This document shows, in pieces, positions 25,326 to 32,299 of a DNA stretch of 50,571 bases. Under the pieces are notes generated by a model, which saw nothing but the letters and a program-made list of their open reading frames with translations, had not been told where the DNA came from and made no database searches. Numbering within the stretch: the stretch's first letter is position 1; the number at the start of each line of letters is the position of its first letter. Source of the stretch: an uncultured Clostridia bacterium (lineage in GTDB: Bacteria; Bacillota; Clostridia; Christensenellales; Borkfalkiaceae); assembly GCA_947627955.1 (NCBI GenBank), contig CANQXZ010000005.1:1-50571 (forward strand). The letters are read 5' to 3'. A program made the translations under genes and the position numbers.

Positions 25326-26630
25326 ATGACGGCTTCACTTATTATTTTTGCCGCTACGGCGATCGCCATGATATGCGGCATACTCTTTTTCCCCAAAATA
25401 AAGGCGGGCAGATTTTCGGCGGACAGCTATTGGGCGATAACCGCCGCGGGCGCTTTTTTTATGCTCGCTTTCTGCGACGCGGACATTCCCGCGGTGGGCA
25501 GGGCGCTCGTCGCCGACACCGCCGTGAACCCAGTGAAGATACTCGTTCTGTTCCTCTCCATGACCCTCATTTCGGTGTTTTTGGACGAGCTCGGATTTTT
25601 CCGCATACTCGCCGCCGCCGCGCTCAAAAGGGCGGGGACGGGACAGAAGAGGCTGTTTTTGTATATCTACGCCACTGTGTCCGTGCTGACCGTGTTCACT
25701 TCAAACGACGTGATAGTGCTCTCCTTTACGCCCTTCATATGCTATTTCGCCAAGAACGCGAAAATAGACCCCATGCCCTATCTCGCGGCGGAATTCGTCG
25801 CCGCCAACACGTGGTCCATGACGCTTATCATAGGCAACCCCACGAATATCTATCTTGCGGGGGCGTGCGGGCTGGGCTTTACGCAGTATCTGAGATACAG
25901 TATTATACCCACCGTGTTCGCGGCGGGCGCGGCGCTTGCCGCGCTGTGGCTCGTCTACCGCAAAAAATTATCCGCTCCCCTTAAAGGGCGGGCGGAAAAG
26001 GTGGAAGCGGAGGATAAATTCCTGCTGATTGCGGGCATAGCGCACCTCGCGGTGTGCACGGCGATGCTCGCCGTGGGACCCTACATAGGCGTGGAGATGT
26101 GGCTCGTCGCGCTACTCTCGGCGGTCAGCCTTATGGCGTTTGCGGCGTTCAGGGGGCTGTTTTTAAGGCGCAAGCCCGCAACTGTCCCGAAGAGTTTGAA
26201 GCGCGTTCCGTGGCAGCTCGTGCCCTTTGTGCTCTCCATGTTCGTCATGATAGAGGTGCTCGCCCAGAAGGGGGTCACGGCGCGCGCCGCGCAAGTTATG
26301 GGCGCCGATCTCGCGGTGCTCAAATACGGGGCGGCGTCCTTTTTCGCCTCCAACATAATAAACAATATCCCCATGAGCGTGCTCTTCGCCCCCATAATAC
26401 AGAGCGGGGGAGCGGGGCTTGCCGCCGTGCTCGCTACGGTGATAGGCTCCAACCTCGGCGCGTTTTTCACGCCCGTAGGGGCTCTCGCGGGGATAATGTG
26501 GAGCGGGATATTGAAGCGCCACGGCGTGAAGTTCGGCTACGGCGACTTCCTCAAAATGGGCGTCACCGTCGCCCTGCCCGCCCTCGCCGCCGCCCTCGGC
26601 GGGCTGTATCTCTCCCTCGCGCTCTTTTAA
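25326..26630 (+). CDS. ArsB/SLC13-like anion permease
   Basis: 434 residues, about 11 membrane segments. The ion-transporter-superfamily hairpins are visible: FTSNDVIVLSFTPF (about 120) and IGNPTNIYLAG (about 170) in the first half, FFASNIINNIPMSVL (about 342) and IGSNLGAFFTPVGALAG (about 375) in the second. It resembles ArsB and SLC13-type permeases, which move arsenite or dicarboxylates and other anions. No arsR or arsC gene is near, so arsenic export is not supported. The ATG is at 25326; a TAAAAT stands about 20 nt upstream. It ends 4 bases inside the convergent Nudix-YraN gene. Confidence 0.83.
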   Translation: MTASLIIFAATAIAMICGILFFPKIKAGRFSADSYWAITAAGAFFMLAFCDADIPAVGRALVADTAVNPVKILVLFLSMTLISVFLDELGFFRILAAAALKRAGTGQKRLFLYIYATVSVLTVFTSNDVIVLSFTPFICYFAKNAKIDPMPYLAAEFVAANTWSMTLIIGNPTNIYLAGACGLGFTQYLRYSIIPTVFAAGAALAALWLVYRKKLSAPLKGRAEKVEAEDKFLLIAGIAHLAVCTAMLAVGPYIGVEMWLVALLSAVSLMAFAAFRGLFLRRKPATVPKSLKRVPWQLVPFVLSMFVMIEVLAQKGVTARAAQVMGADLAVLKYGAASFFASNIINNIPMSVLFAPIIQSGGAGLAAVLATVIGSNLGAFFTPVGALAGIMWSGILKRHGVKFGYGDFLKMGVTVALPALAAALGGLYLSLALF

Positions 26631-27361
26631 GCGTAGCGCGCGGGGAAAGCGTTTTCTATGTAGTTGAGCTCTCCGTCCGATATCTCCGCCACGTCGAAGC
26701 GCACGGTTACGCCGTCATCTTTCACAAAGTACTGCGCCGCGCGGGTATAGCTCTTTTGCTTGGAGGGGGTAACGGCTTCCGACGGGGCGCCGAATTTGTC
26801 CGAAAGGCGGGTCTTGACCTCGCAAAAAACCAACACGTCCCCGCGTTTTGCCACGATATCCACCTCGCCGAAGGGCGTGACGTAGTTCCTTTTCAGAATT
26901 TTGTAACCGCTGCGTTTTAAAAATTTTGTAGCCTTTTTTTCGCCCTTTTTGCCGAGTTTTCTGTTCTTTTTCGCCGCGCCGCTCCTCTCGGCGAGCTCCT
27001 TTATTAGCGGCTCGTCCGCGGGGCAGAAGTCGAAGTACTGCGCCTGCGAGGGATATATCCACCTTATCGCGGCGTGTTCAATTGCGCGCGGCTCGCCGCC
27101 CGCGAGCTCCGCCTCGTAGAAGAATATGCGCACCTCGGTATCGGGATAGCGGTAACATTCGGTGCGCCGCAGTTTTTTCACTTTTATCTCCACGCCCAGC
27201 TCCTCGCGGCATTCCCGTTTGAGCGCCTCGGCGTGCGTCTCGCCCTCTTCCGTCTTTCCGCCCGCGAACTCCCATAAAAGCCCCCTCGCCTTGTTCGCGG
27301 GGCGCTGGCATATGAGTATCCTTTCGTCTCTTTGTATTATCGCGGCGACAACGTCCGTCAT
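26627..27361 (-). CDS. Nudix hydrolase-YraN (UPF0102) fusion
   Basis: 244 residues with two domains. Residues 1-127 are a MutT-type Nudix hydrolase: the Nudix box runs from GGKTEEGE to REELGV (about 29-52) with all key Glu/Gly positions. Residues 134-244 are a YraN/UPF0102 domain with G-E-V-D-I-V-A and F-C-E-V-K-T-R, the restriction-endonuclease-like Asp and Glu-x-Lys. A hydrophilic Lys-rich linker joins them. MutT proteins clean oxidised nucleotides such as 8-oxo-dGTP; YraN is a predicted nuclease. Both are usually separate genes, so the fusion suggests a joint role in DNA damage avoidance or repair. It is divergent from the CDF transporter. Confidence 0.88.
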   Translation of the reverse strand: MTDVVAAIIQRDERILICQRPANKARGLLWEFAGGKTEEGETHAEALKRECREELGVEIKVKKLRRTECYRYPDTEVRIFFYEAELAGGEPRAIEHAAIRWIYPSQAQYFDFCPADEPLIKELAERSGAAKKNRKLGKKGEKKATKFLKRSGYKILKRNYVTPFGEVDIVAKRGDVLVFCEVKTRLSDKFGAPSEAVTPSKQKSYTRAAQYFVKDDGVTVRFDVAEISDGELNYIENAFPARYA

Positions 27362-27447
27362 AGAGCCACCTCCTCCTTATGGTAACACTTTTTTCGGAAA
27401 ATTTCAATACATTGAGGCAGTTTCAGCCCCGCAAAAAGCCCCCGCTA

Positions 27448-27476
27448 TTGACAAAACCCCGTCCGCGGCATATAAT
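27448..27476 (+). promoter_or_regulatory. Consensus promoter of the CDF gene
   Basis: TTGACA at 27448-27453, 17-nt spacer, TATAAT at 27471-27476; the ATG at 27486 follows 9 nt later, so the leader is only about 3 nt. Confidence 0.85.
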
Positions 27477-27485
27477 GGTCTTATC

Positions 27486-28595
27486 ATGGATGACAGCGTA
27501 AAGGCGGCGGCGCGCGCGGGAGTGGCGGCGAGCGCCGTGGGGATAGTCCTCAACGCTCTGCTCGCGGCGGCAAAGATAGCCGCGGGGGCGCTATGCGGGC
27601 TTGTGTCGGTCTGCGCCGACGGATTCAATAACCTCAGCGATTGCGGGGCGAGCGCGGTGACGCTCGTCTCTTTCCGCATCTCCGCAAAGCCCGCGGACAG
27701 GGAACACCCCTTCGGGCACCACCGCGCGGAATACGTCGCCTCGGTGATAATAGGCTGCATAATAATCTTCCTCGCCGCCGAACTGCTGAACGAATCCGCC
27801 GCCAAGATATTCGGCGGAGGGGTTTCGGGCGGTTCCTTACCCGTATATATCCTGCTCGGGGCGTCCGTGGCTGTAAAGGCGGGGCTTGCCGTATATTATT
27901 TCTGCGTGGCTAAGAGGACGGGTTCGGGCGCGCTGAAAGCGGCGGGAGTGGATTCCGTGTGCGACTGCGCCGCGACTGCCGCGGTGATAGCCGGTCTGCT
28001 CGCGGGCGGCTACGCGGCGATACCCGCGGACGGCTGGGCGGGCGCGGCTGTGGCGCTCTTCATAGTCTGGCAGGGCGCCGTCATCCTCAAAGACGCCTCT
28101 TCCCAGCTCCTCGGCAAGGCTCCCGACGCCGCCTTTACGGACGGCATAAAGAGATATCTCTTGTCGGATGAAAAGGTGTTGGGCGTGCACGACCTGCGCG
28201 TGTACAGCTACGGCAGGGACGCCTCTTTCGGCACCGTCCACATAGAGATGGACTGCCGCACGCCCCCGCTCGAAGCGCATGCGGTCATAGACGGGCTCGA
28301 ACACGGCGTGGCTGAAAAGTTCGGGGTGTCGCTCACCGCCCATCTCGACCCCGTAGACACCCTCGACGGCGAAGCGCGCGAACTCGGCGCGCGGCTCGGG
28401 GAGGAACTGAAGGAGATAGACCCCGGGCTCAAAATACACGATTTCAGAATGGTCCGCGGCGTAAAGCCGCAGCTCATATTCGACGTTTCGGTTTCCTACG
28501 ACGCAAAACTTTCGGACGGGGAGATATACGAGGCGGTGTGCGCCGCGGTGCGCGCAAAGGGATATCTGCCCGTCATAACGGTGGACAGGGAATAA
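27486..28595 (+). CDS. Cation diffusion facilitator (CDF) transporter
   Basis: 369 residues. Six membrane segments in the first 210 residues carry the metal site: A-D-G-F-N-N-L-S-D-C (Asp pair in segment 2) and G-V-D-S-V-C-D-C (Asp pair in segment 5), with HPFGHHRAEY between them. The C-terminal cytoplasmic part (about 215-369) holds one, perhaps two, ferredoxin-like CDF dimerisation domains (VHDLRVYSYG, then HDFRMVRG). CDF proteins export Zn, Mn, Fe or similar by proton exchange. The Asp/Asp sites would fit Mn or Fe, which is only suggestive. Confidence 0.9.
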   Translation: MDDSVKAAARAGVAASAVGIVLNALLAAAKIAAGALCGLVSVCADGFNNLSDCGASAVTLVSFRISAKPADREHPFGHHRAEYVASVIIGCIIIFLAAELLNESAAKIFGGGVSGGSLPVYILLGASVAVKAGLAVYYFCVAKRTGSGALKAAGVDSVCDCAATAAVIAGLLAGGYAAIPADGWAGAAVALFIVWQGAVILKDASSQLLGKAPDAAFTDGIKRYLLSDEKVLGVHDLRVYSYGRDASFGTVHIEMDCRTPPLEAHAVIDGLEHGVAEKFGVSLTAHLDPVDTLDGEARELGARLGEELKEIDPGLKIHDFRMVRGVKPQLIFDVSVSYDAKLSDGEIYEAVCAAVRAKGYLPVITVDRE

Positions 28596-28618
28596 TAAGG
28601 GCATAAAGGCATAAAAGC

Positions 28619-28656
28619 GCTGCCCGCGCGATATCCGCGCGGGCAGCCTTATTTTA
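28619..28656. terminator. Terminator between CDF and glycosyltransferase genes
   Basis: A 12-bp perfect GC stem (28619-28630 with 28636-28647) followed by TTATTTTAT; its end overlaps the stop of the convergent gene. Confidence 0.8.
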
Positions 28657-29838
28657 TCTTGTCTGTCTCTTCTTCTCTTTCAGCGAACAGGGCTTTTTGT
28701 CCTTTTCGCGGGCGAGCACGTCGAGCATCATCTCTTCCATTCTGCGCATGCACTCTTCCTGACGGAATATGTTGGCGCTCTCGGCGTATTTTTTCTCGTA
28801 TTCCCGCCTTTCGTCGGGGTGCTCTATCCAATAGTCTATCACCCGCGCGAGGTCCTTGGGATCGCGCTTTCTGAATATGCACTTTTCGTCGAGGGCGAAC
28901 GCCTTTGTGGCGCTCAGCTCCGAGTCGGAGACTATCGTCAGCTTGCCGCACATTATGGCTTCGAGGCAGGCTATGCCCTCGAGCTCTATCTGCGCGGGGT
29001 GCACGTATATATCGGAGTAGTTTATCACGTCGCATATCTCGTCGCGGGGGAACAGCTTAAACACGGGCGGGATGGGGAGTTTGCGCGCGAGCTTGCGGAA
29101 GTATCTCTCCTTTACCCCCTGCCCCGCGAGTATCAGCTGGATGCTCTCGCGGTATTTGGAGCGGTTCACCGCTTCTATCAGGGTGTCCTGCGATTTTTCC
29201 GTGGCGTATCTGCCCGTGGAGGAGATGACTATCTTCCCCTCGAATTCCGCGGGCTTGGGAACGTCCCGCTTTTCCACCATGGAGTTGACCCCGTTGGAGA
29301 TTACGTAGCCGCGGGTCGTCTTTTTCACGCTCCTCTCGAATATCCCGCGTATGAAGGCGGTGGGATAGTGTATCCCGTCCACGTAGCGGTAAAATTTGGA
29401 GTAGATGTTCTTGTAGACCATCTTGTTGAGGAGTTTCAGCTTGTTAACTTTCAGGTAAGACGTAAGATTTTCCGCCTGCATGTGGAAGCCCGCCGTCATG
29501 GGTATCCCGTGCTCCACGGCGTATTTCGCCGCCTGTTTGCCGAGGGCGAAGGGGAGCATGCTGTGGATGAATTCCACGCCGTCGAGGGCTTCAGCCACGA
29601 GCTTTTCGTCCTTTTTCGAGAGGGTGACCCCTATCTTGTGCACATAGGCGTCGAGGAGCTTGCCGAAGCTCCTGTTCGGGGCGACGTAGGTGTTCTTCTG
29701 CCCCTTTTTGTCCTGGTCGGCGCACAGCACGCGCACCTCGTGACCTGCCGCCTGCAAGTGGCGGATAAGGTTCATTGCCGCAATTGTGGTTCCGTTGTTT
29801 TCGCTTCCGAGCACGTCGCAGACGATGGCGATCTTCAT
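28654..29838 (-). CDS. GT4-family glycosyltransferase
   Basis: 394 residues with a GT-B fold. N-terminal part: IAIVCDVLGSENNGTTIAAM, with the nucleotide-sugar-independent glycine loop. C-terminal part: SSTGRYATEKSQDTLIEAV, then the E-x7-E motif in ELEGIACLEA (about 300). It transfers a sugar from an activated donor in cytoplasmic glycolipid or polysaccharide assembly; acceptor unknown. I chose the ATG at 29838 because the fold starts there (MKIAIV) and GGAGAG lies about 10 nt upstream; longer in-frame starts have none. The C-terminal tail is Lys/Arg-rich. Confidence 0.87.
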   Translation of the reverse strand: MKIAIVCDVLGSENNGTTIAAMNLIRHLQAAGHEVRVLCADQDKKGQKNTYVAPNRSFGKLLDAYVHKIGVTLSKKDEKLVAEALDGVEFIHSMLPFALGKQAAKYAVEHGIPMTAGFHMQAENLTSYLKVNKLKLLNKMVYKNIYSKFYRYVDGIHYPTAFIRGIFERSVKKTTRGYVISNGVNSMVEKRDVPKPAEFEGKIVISSTGRYATEKSQDTLIEAVNRSKYRESIQLILAGQGVKERYFRKLARKLPIPPVFKLFPRDEICDVINYSDIYVHPAQIELEGIACLEAIMCGKLTIVSDSELSATKAFALDEKCIFRKRDPKDLARVIDYWIEHPDERREYEKKYAESANIFRQEECMRRMEEMMLDVLAREKDKKPCSLKEKKRQTR

Positions 29839-29916
29839 CTCAGGTATTCTCTCTCCGATTTCCGTCATAGACGGAATTATTCCCCGGCGGCGCGTTTTTA
29901 TCCCGCCGTCCGACTC

Positions 29917-29945
29917 ATTATAGCACATAAACGTCCCTTGTTCAA
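29917..29945 (-). promoter_or_regulatory. Promoter of the glycosyltransferase
   Basis: Minus strand: TTGAAC (29945-29940), 17-nt spacer, TATAAT (29922-29917), giving a leader of about 75 nt. Confidence 0.75.
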
Positions 29946-29978
29946 CCCAAAACGCGGGAAAAAAGCAAATAAATTATT

Positions 29979-30007
29979 TTGACAACCGCCCGCCGCCGCA
30001 ATATAAT
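29979..30007 (+). promoter_or_regulatory. Consensus promoter of the YjbR-like gene
   Basis: TTGACA at 29979-29984, 17-nt spacer, TATAAT at 30002-30007; the leader is about 27 nt and includes a Shine-Dalgarno. Confidence 0.88.
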
Positions 30008-30040
30008 GGTTGCGAGAGTACAAAAAGGCGGAAGAGGGCA

Positions 30041-30700
30041 ATGGTGAAAGGCGGATTTTTCAAAAACATGTCCTCCGACGCGCGCAAGCTCGCGGAGTAC
30101 GGCTTCGAGAGCGCGGACGGGCGGCTCGCATATGCCGAAAAAATAGCGGACGGACAGTTCGTCATGACCGTAGAGGTGGACGGCTCGGGCGAAGTTTTCG
30201 CCTCGGTAAAGGACGGGGCGACGGGCGACCCGTACACTTTGCACCTCGTGGAGAGCGCGGGCGGCGAGTTCGTGGGAATGGTGCGCGCCGAGTACGCGCG
30301 CGTGCTCGGCGACATAGCCGACAAGTGCTTTTTAAGGGAGGTTTTCAAATCGCCGCAGACCAAGGCGGTCTTGGGCTGTGCGCGCGAAAAATTCGGCTGC
30401 GAGCCCGAATTTCTGTGGGAAAAACTGCCCACAGCCGCCGTTTTGCGCCGCGGGGACACGGGCAAGTGGTACGCCGTGCTCATGAAGATAGACGGCGCGC
30501 GTTTCGGGCGGGAAGGCGAGGTCGAAATAGCCGATTTCAGGGCGGACCCCGCGGACGTTGAAGAGCTCGTGGACGGAAAGAGCGTATTTTCGGGCTATCA
30601 CATGAACAAGAAACACTGGATAACGGTCGTGCTGGACGGCTCGGCGTCCCAAGGCAGGGCGGAGGAGCTGCTCGGCGCAAGCTACCTGCTTGCCAAATAG
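30041..30700 (+). CDS. YjbR/MmcQ (DUF419) family protein
   Basis: 219 residues. The C-terminal 110 residues (from about 105) form a YjbR/MmcQ domain: FLWEKLPTAAVLRR, WYAVLMKIDGARFG, then the end block GYHMNKKHWITVVLDGS typical of the family. A beta-rich N-terminal domain (about 25-90) with V-E-V-D-G-S-G-E-V-F-A precedes it, a two-part build common in Clostridia. Family members are proposed DNA-binding or quorum-related small proteins; the role is not settled. AAGAGGG stands a few bases before the ATG. A terminator follows, separating it from the AAA operon. Confidence 0.83.
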   Translation: MVKGGFFKNMSSDARKLAEYGFESADGRLAYAEKIADGQFVMTVEVDGSGEVFASVKDGATGDPYTLHLVESAGGEFVGMVRAEYARVLGDIADKCFLREVFKSPQTKAVLGCAREKFGCEPEFLWEKLPTAAVLRRGDTGKWYAVLMKIDGARFGREGEVEIADFRADPADVEELVDGKSVFSGYHMNKKHWITVVLDGSASQGRAEELLGASYLLAK

Positions 30701-30711
30701 TGGCACGGCGC

Positions 30712-30753
30712 AAAACGTGGCGCAAGCCCCAACGGCTTGCGCCACGTTTTTTA
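30712..30753 (+). terminator. Intrinsic terminator
   Basis: A long stem (about 16 bp, arms near 30713-30728 and 30734-30749) followed by TTTTTTAT. Confidence 0.88.
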
Positions 30754-30876
30754 TCGCATAAAACTCAACACGTTCCGCCAAAACGGCTGAAAAAACGCCG
30801 GTTGCCGCACGGGTGGGGCATGGAACATTTTTTTGCGGACTTATATAATAGAGTTGGCGCAAGCGCGCGTAATAGC

Positions 30877-30906
30877 TTGACAAGTATTTTTTACGTATGT
30901 TAAAAT
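30877..30906 (+). promoter_or_regulatory. Promoter of the AAA/surface-protein operon (predicts a leaderless start)
   Basis: TTGACA at 30877-30882, 18-nt spacer, TAAAAT at 30901-30906. The first ATG is 6 nt later with no Shine-Dalgarno. No other strong promoter or terminator is seen before 48328, so one 17-kb transcript is possible. Confidence 0.75.
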
Positions 30907-30912
30907 GCAAGC

Positions 30913-31614
30913 ATGGCATTCTGGATAGTTTGGTTGGTAATAGGAATATTCTTCATCCTGCTGTTTTGCGCTACCGTCATCCCAAAAATAATGCTCAGGA
31001 CGTACGCCGCGACGCTGCCCGTCAGGGTCAAGGCGGTCGGGCGCTATGAGGACAAATACGGCGACGTGGTGGTCTTTTCGCCCCCGTCGCAGGTCAGGAG
31101 GTACATAAAGAGCTACCTCGTGGGCAGCTGCGAAAAGGGAATGTATTTCCGCGGCGAATGGGCGAAGACGGCGGCATACGTCGAATACGAACTCACGGTC
31201 TACGGCGCGGACAACTCCGTTCTGGAAATACTGCGCGTAAAGGAGAAGTTCAACGGCGGGCAATACACCCGCGACACCCTCCTGCCCGCGGGCACGGACT
31301 ACGTCACGCTGCGCATAGTGTGCGTGGACGACGACCCCATTCCCGCAGAGAGGAGGGCTTTCAATCCGAAATACGCGCTGTGGCTTACGGCGCTCAGCCT
31401 GTGCATCGCGGTCTCGGCGGACCTCATACTGTGGCTCGGCGGCACGTTCGCGCTGCGCTGTCTCGACCGCTTCACCATGGAGCTCTCGCTGCCCGCATCG
31501 TCGTGGGCGGCGATACTCGGCTTTACGGCGCTCGCCGCCGTGGCGGTCACATGGCTGATATCCCTCGGGGGATTTTTCATGCGGAAGAAGAGGAAGGGCG
31601 ATGAAGAAGAGTAA
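30913..31614 (+). CDS. Operon gene 1: membrane protein with beta-rich domain
   Basis: 233 residues. One membrane segment at 3-24 (IVWLVIGIFFILLFCATVIP), a beta-rich domain at about 35-145 (VRVKAVGRYEDKYGDVVVF, then AAYVEYELTVYGAD, then DYVTLRIVCV), then two more membrane segments at about 156-178 and 195-220 and a Lys/Arg-rich end. The middle domain looks like a beta sandwich. No family recognised. First gene of the tight operon; its end overlaps gene 2 by 14 bases. Confidence 0.75.
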   Translation: MAFWIVWLVIGIFFILLFCATVIPKIMLRTYAATLPVRVKAVGRYEDKYGDVVVFSPPSQVRRYIKSYLVGSCEKGMYFRGEWAKTAAYVEYELTVYGADNSVLEILRVKEKFNGGQYTRDTLLPAGTDYVTLRIVCVDDDPIPAERRAFNPKYALWLTALSLCIAVSADLILWLGGTFALRCLDRFTMELSLPASSWAAILGFTALAAVAVTWLISLGGFFMRKKRKGDEEE

Positions 31615-32299
31615 AAAAGCCGCCGCGGGCGCGCTCTCCGCAAGGGGAACGGCGCGCGAAAAGGCGAAAAAACAGAAAAGGCGGTACGCATCGCTTCCCG
31701 CCCGCACAGAGCCCGTGGCGGAGAGGCTTCCCTATCCGGGAGGTTTCCCCGTATATCTTTCGCGCTACGTGCTGTTCGGGGGTCAGCGTCCCCGCGCCGC
31801 GCTCCGCTTTTACAACGCGAGCGACGTGTTCGTCACGGGAGTAAGGTTCCGCCTGTCGGAGCTGGACTCGGGCGGAAACGTGATAGGCGAACACCCCGTG
31901 GAGAGGCGGGGTCTCGCCGCAGAGCGCGGAGCCGAGTTCGCGGTTGCGGACGCCGCGGTCAGTCCCGCGTGCGCCTCGGTCGAGGCAAAGCTCGAAGCCG
32001 TGTTCTCCGAGCCGTATGAATACGTGGCTGTCGGGGACGGCGTTTCGGTGCGCTACGGCACGGAAGAGCGGGAAAAGGAATACGAATTCAGAAAGAAACC
32101 GTCGTACTCGGTGAAAAAACGCAAAAAGAGATATGTGCTCATCTCGCTCGCAGCCGTCCTCGGGGCGGTTCTGGCAGCCTTTTTAGCGGCATGGCGCGCG
32201 GGACTTCTTGACGGCGTTCTGCCGGACGGACAAAATGAGAGCGGCGGAACGGAAATAACTTACGTTTGCGGAGACGGAATTTACGATGTTGAAACATAG
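31601..32299 (+). CDS. Operon gene 2: single-pass protein with beta-rich domain
   Basis: 232 residues. A Lys/Arg-rich N-terminus (1-30) leads to a beta-sandwich-like domain (about 50-150; ALRFYNASDVFVTGVRFRLSELDSGG) reminiscent of Ig-like or DUF4352-like folds. A basic stretch and one membrane segment (about 182-204) follow, then a short acidic tail. If the basic N-terminus stays inside, the domain is cytoplasmic. It overlaps genes 1 and 3 by 14 bases each, so the three are translationally coupled. Confidence 0.72.
   Translation: MKKSKKAAAGALSARGTAREKAKKQKRRYASLPARTEPVAERLPYPGGFPVYLSRYVLFGGQRPRAALRFYNASDVFVTGVRFRLSELDSGGNVIGEHPVERRGLAAERGAEFAVADAAVSPACASVEAKLEAVFSEPYEYVAVGDGVSVRYGTEEREKEYEFRKKPSYSVKKRKKRYVLISLAAVLGAVLAAFLAAWRAGLLDGVLPDGQNESGGTEITYVCGDGIYDVET

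Noticed and set aside
25326-26630. Arsenite efflux operon
   Set aside because: The permease resembles ArsB, but no arsR, arsA or arsC gene is nearby and anion specificity cannot be read from the sequence.
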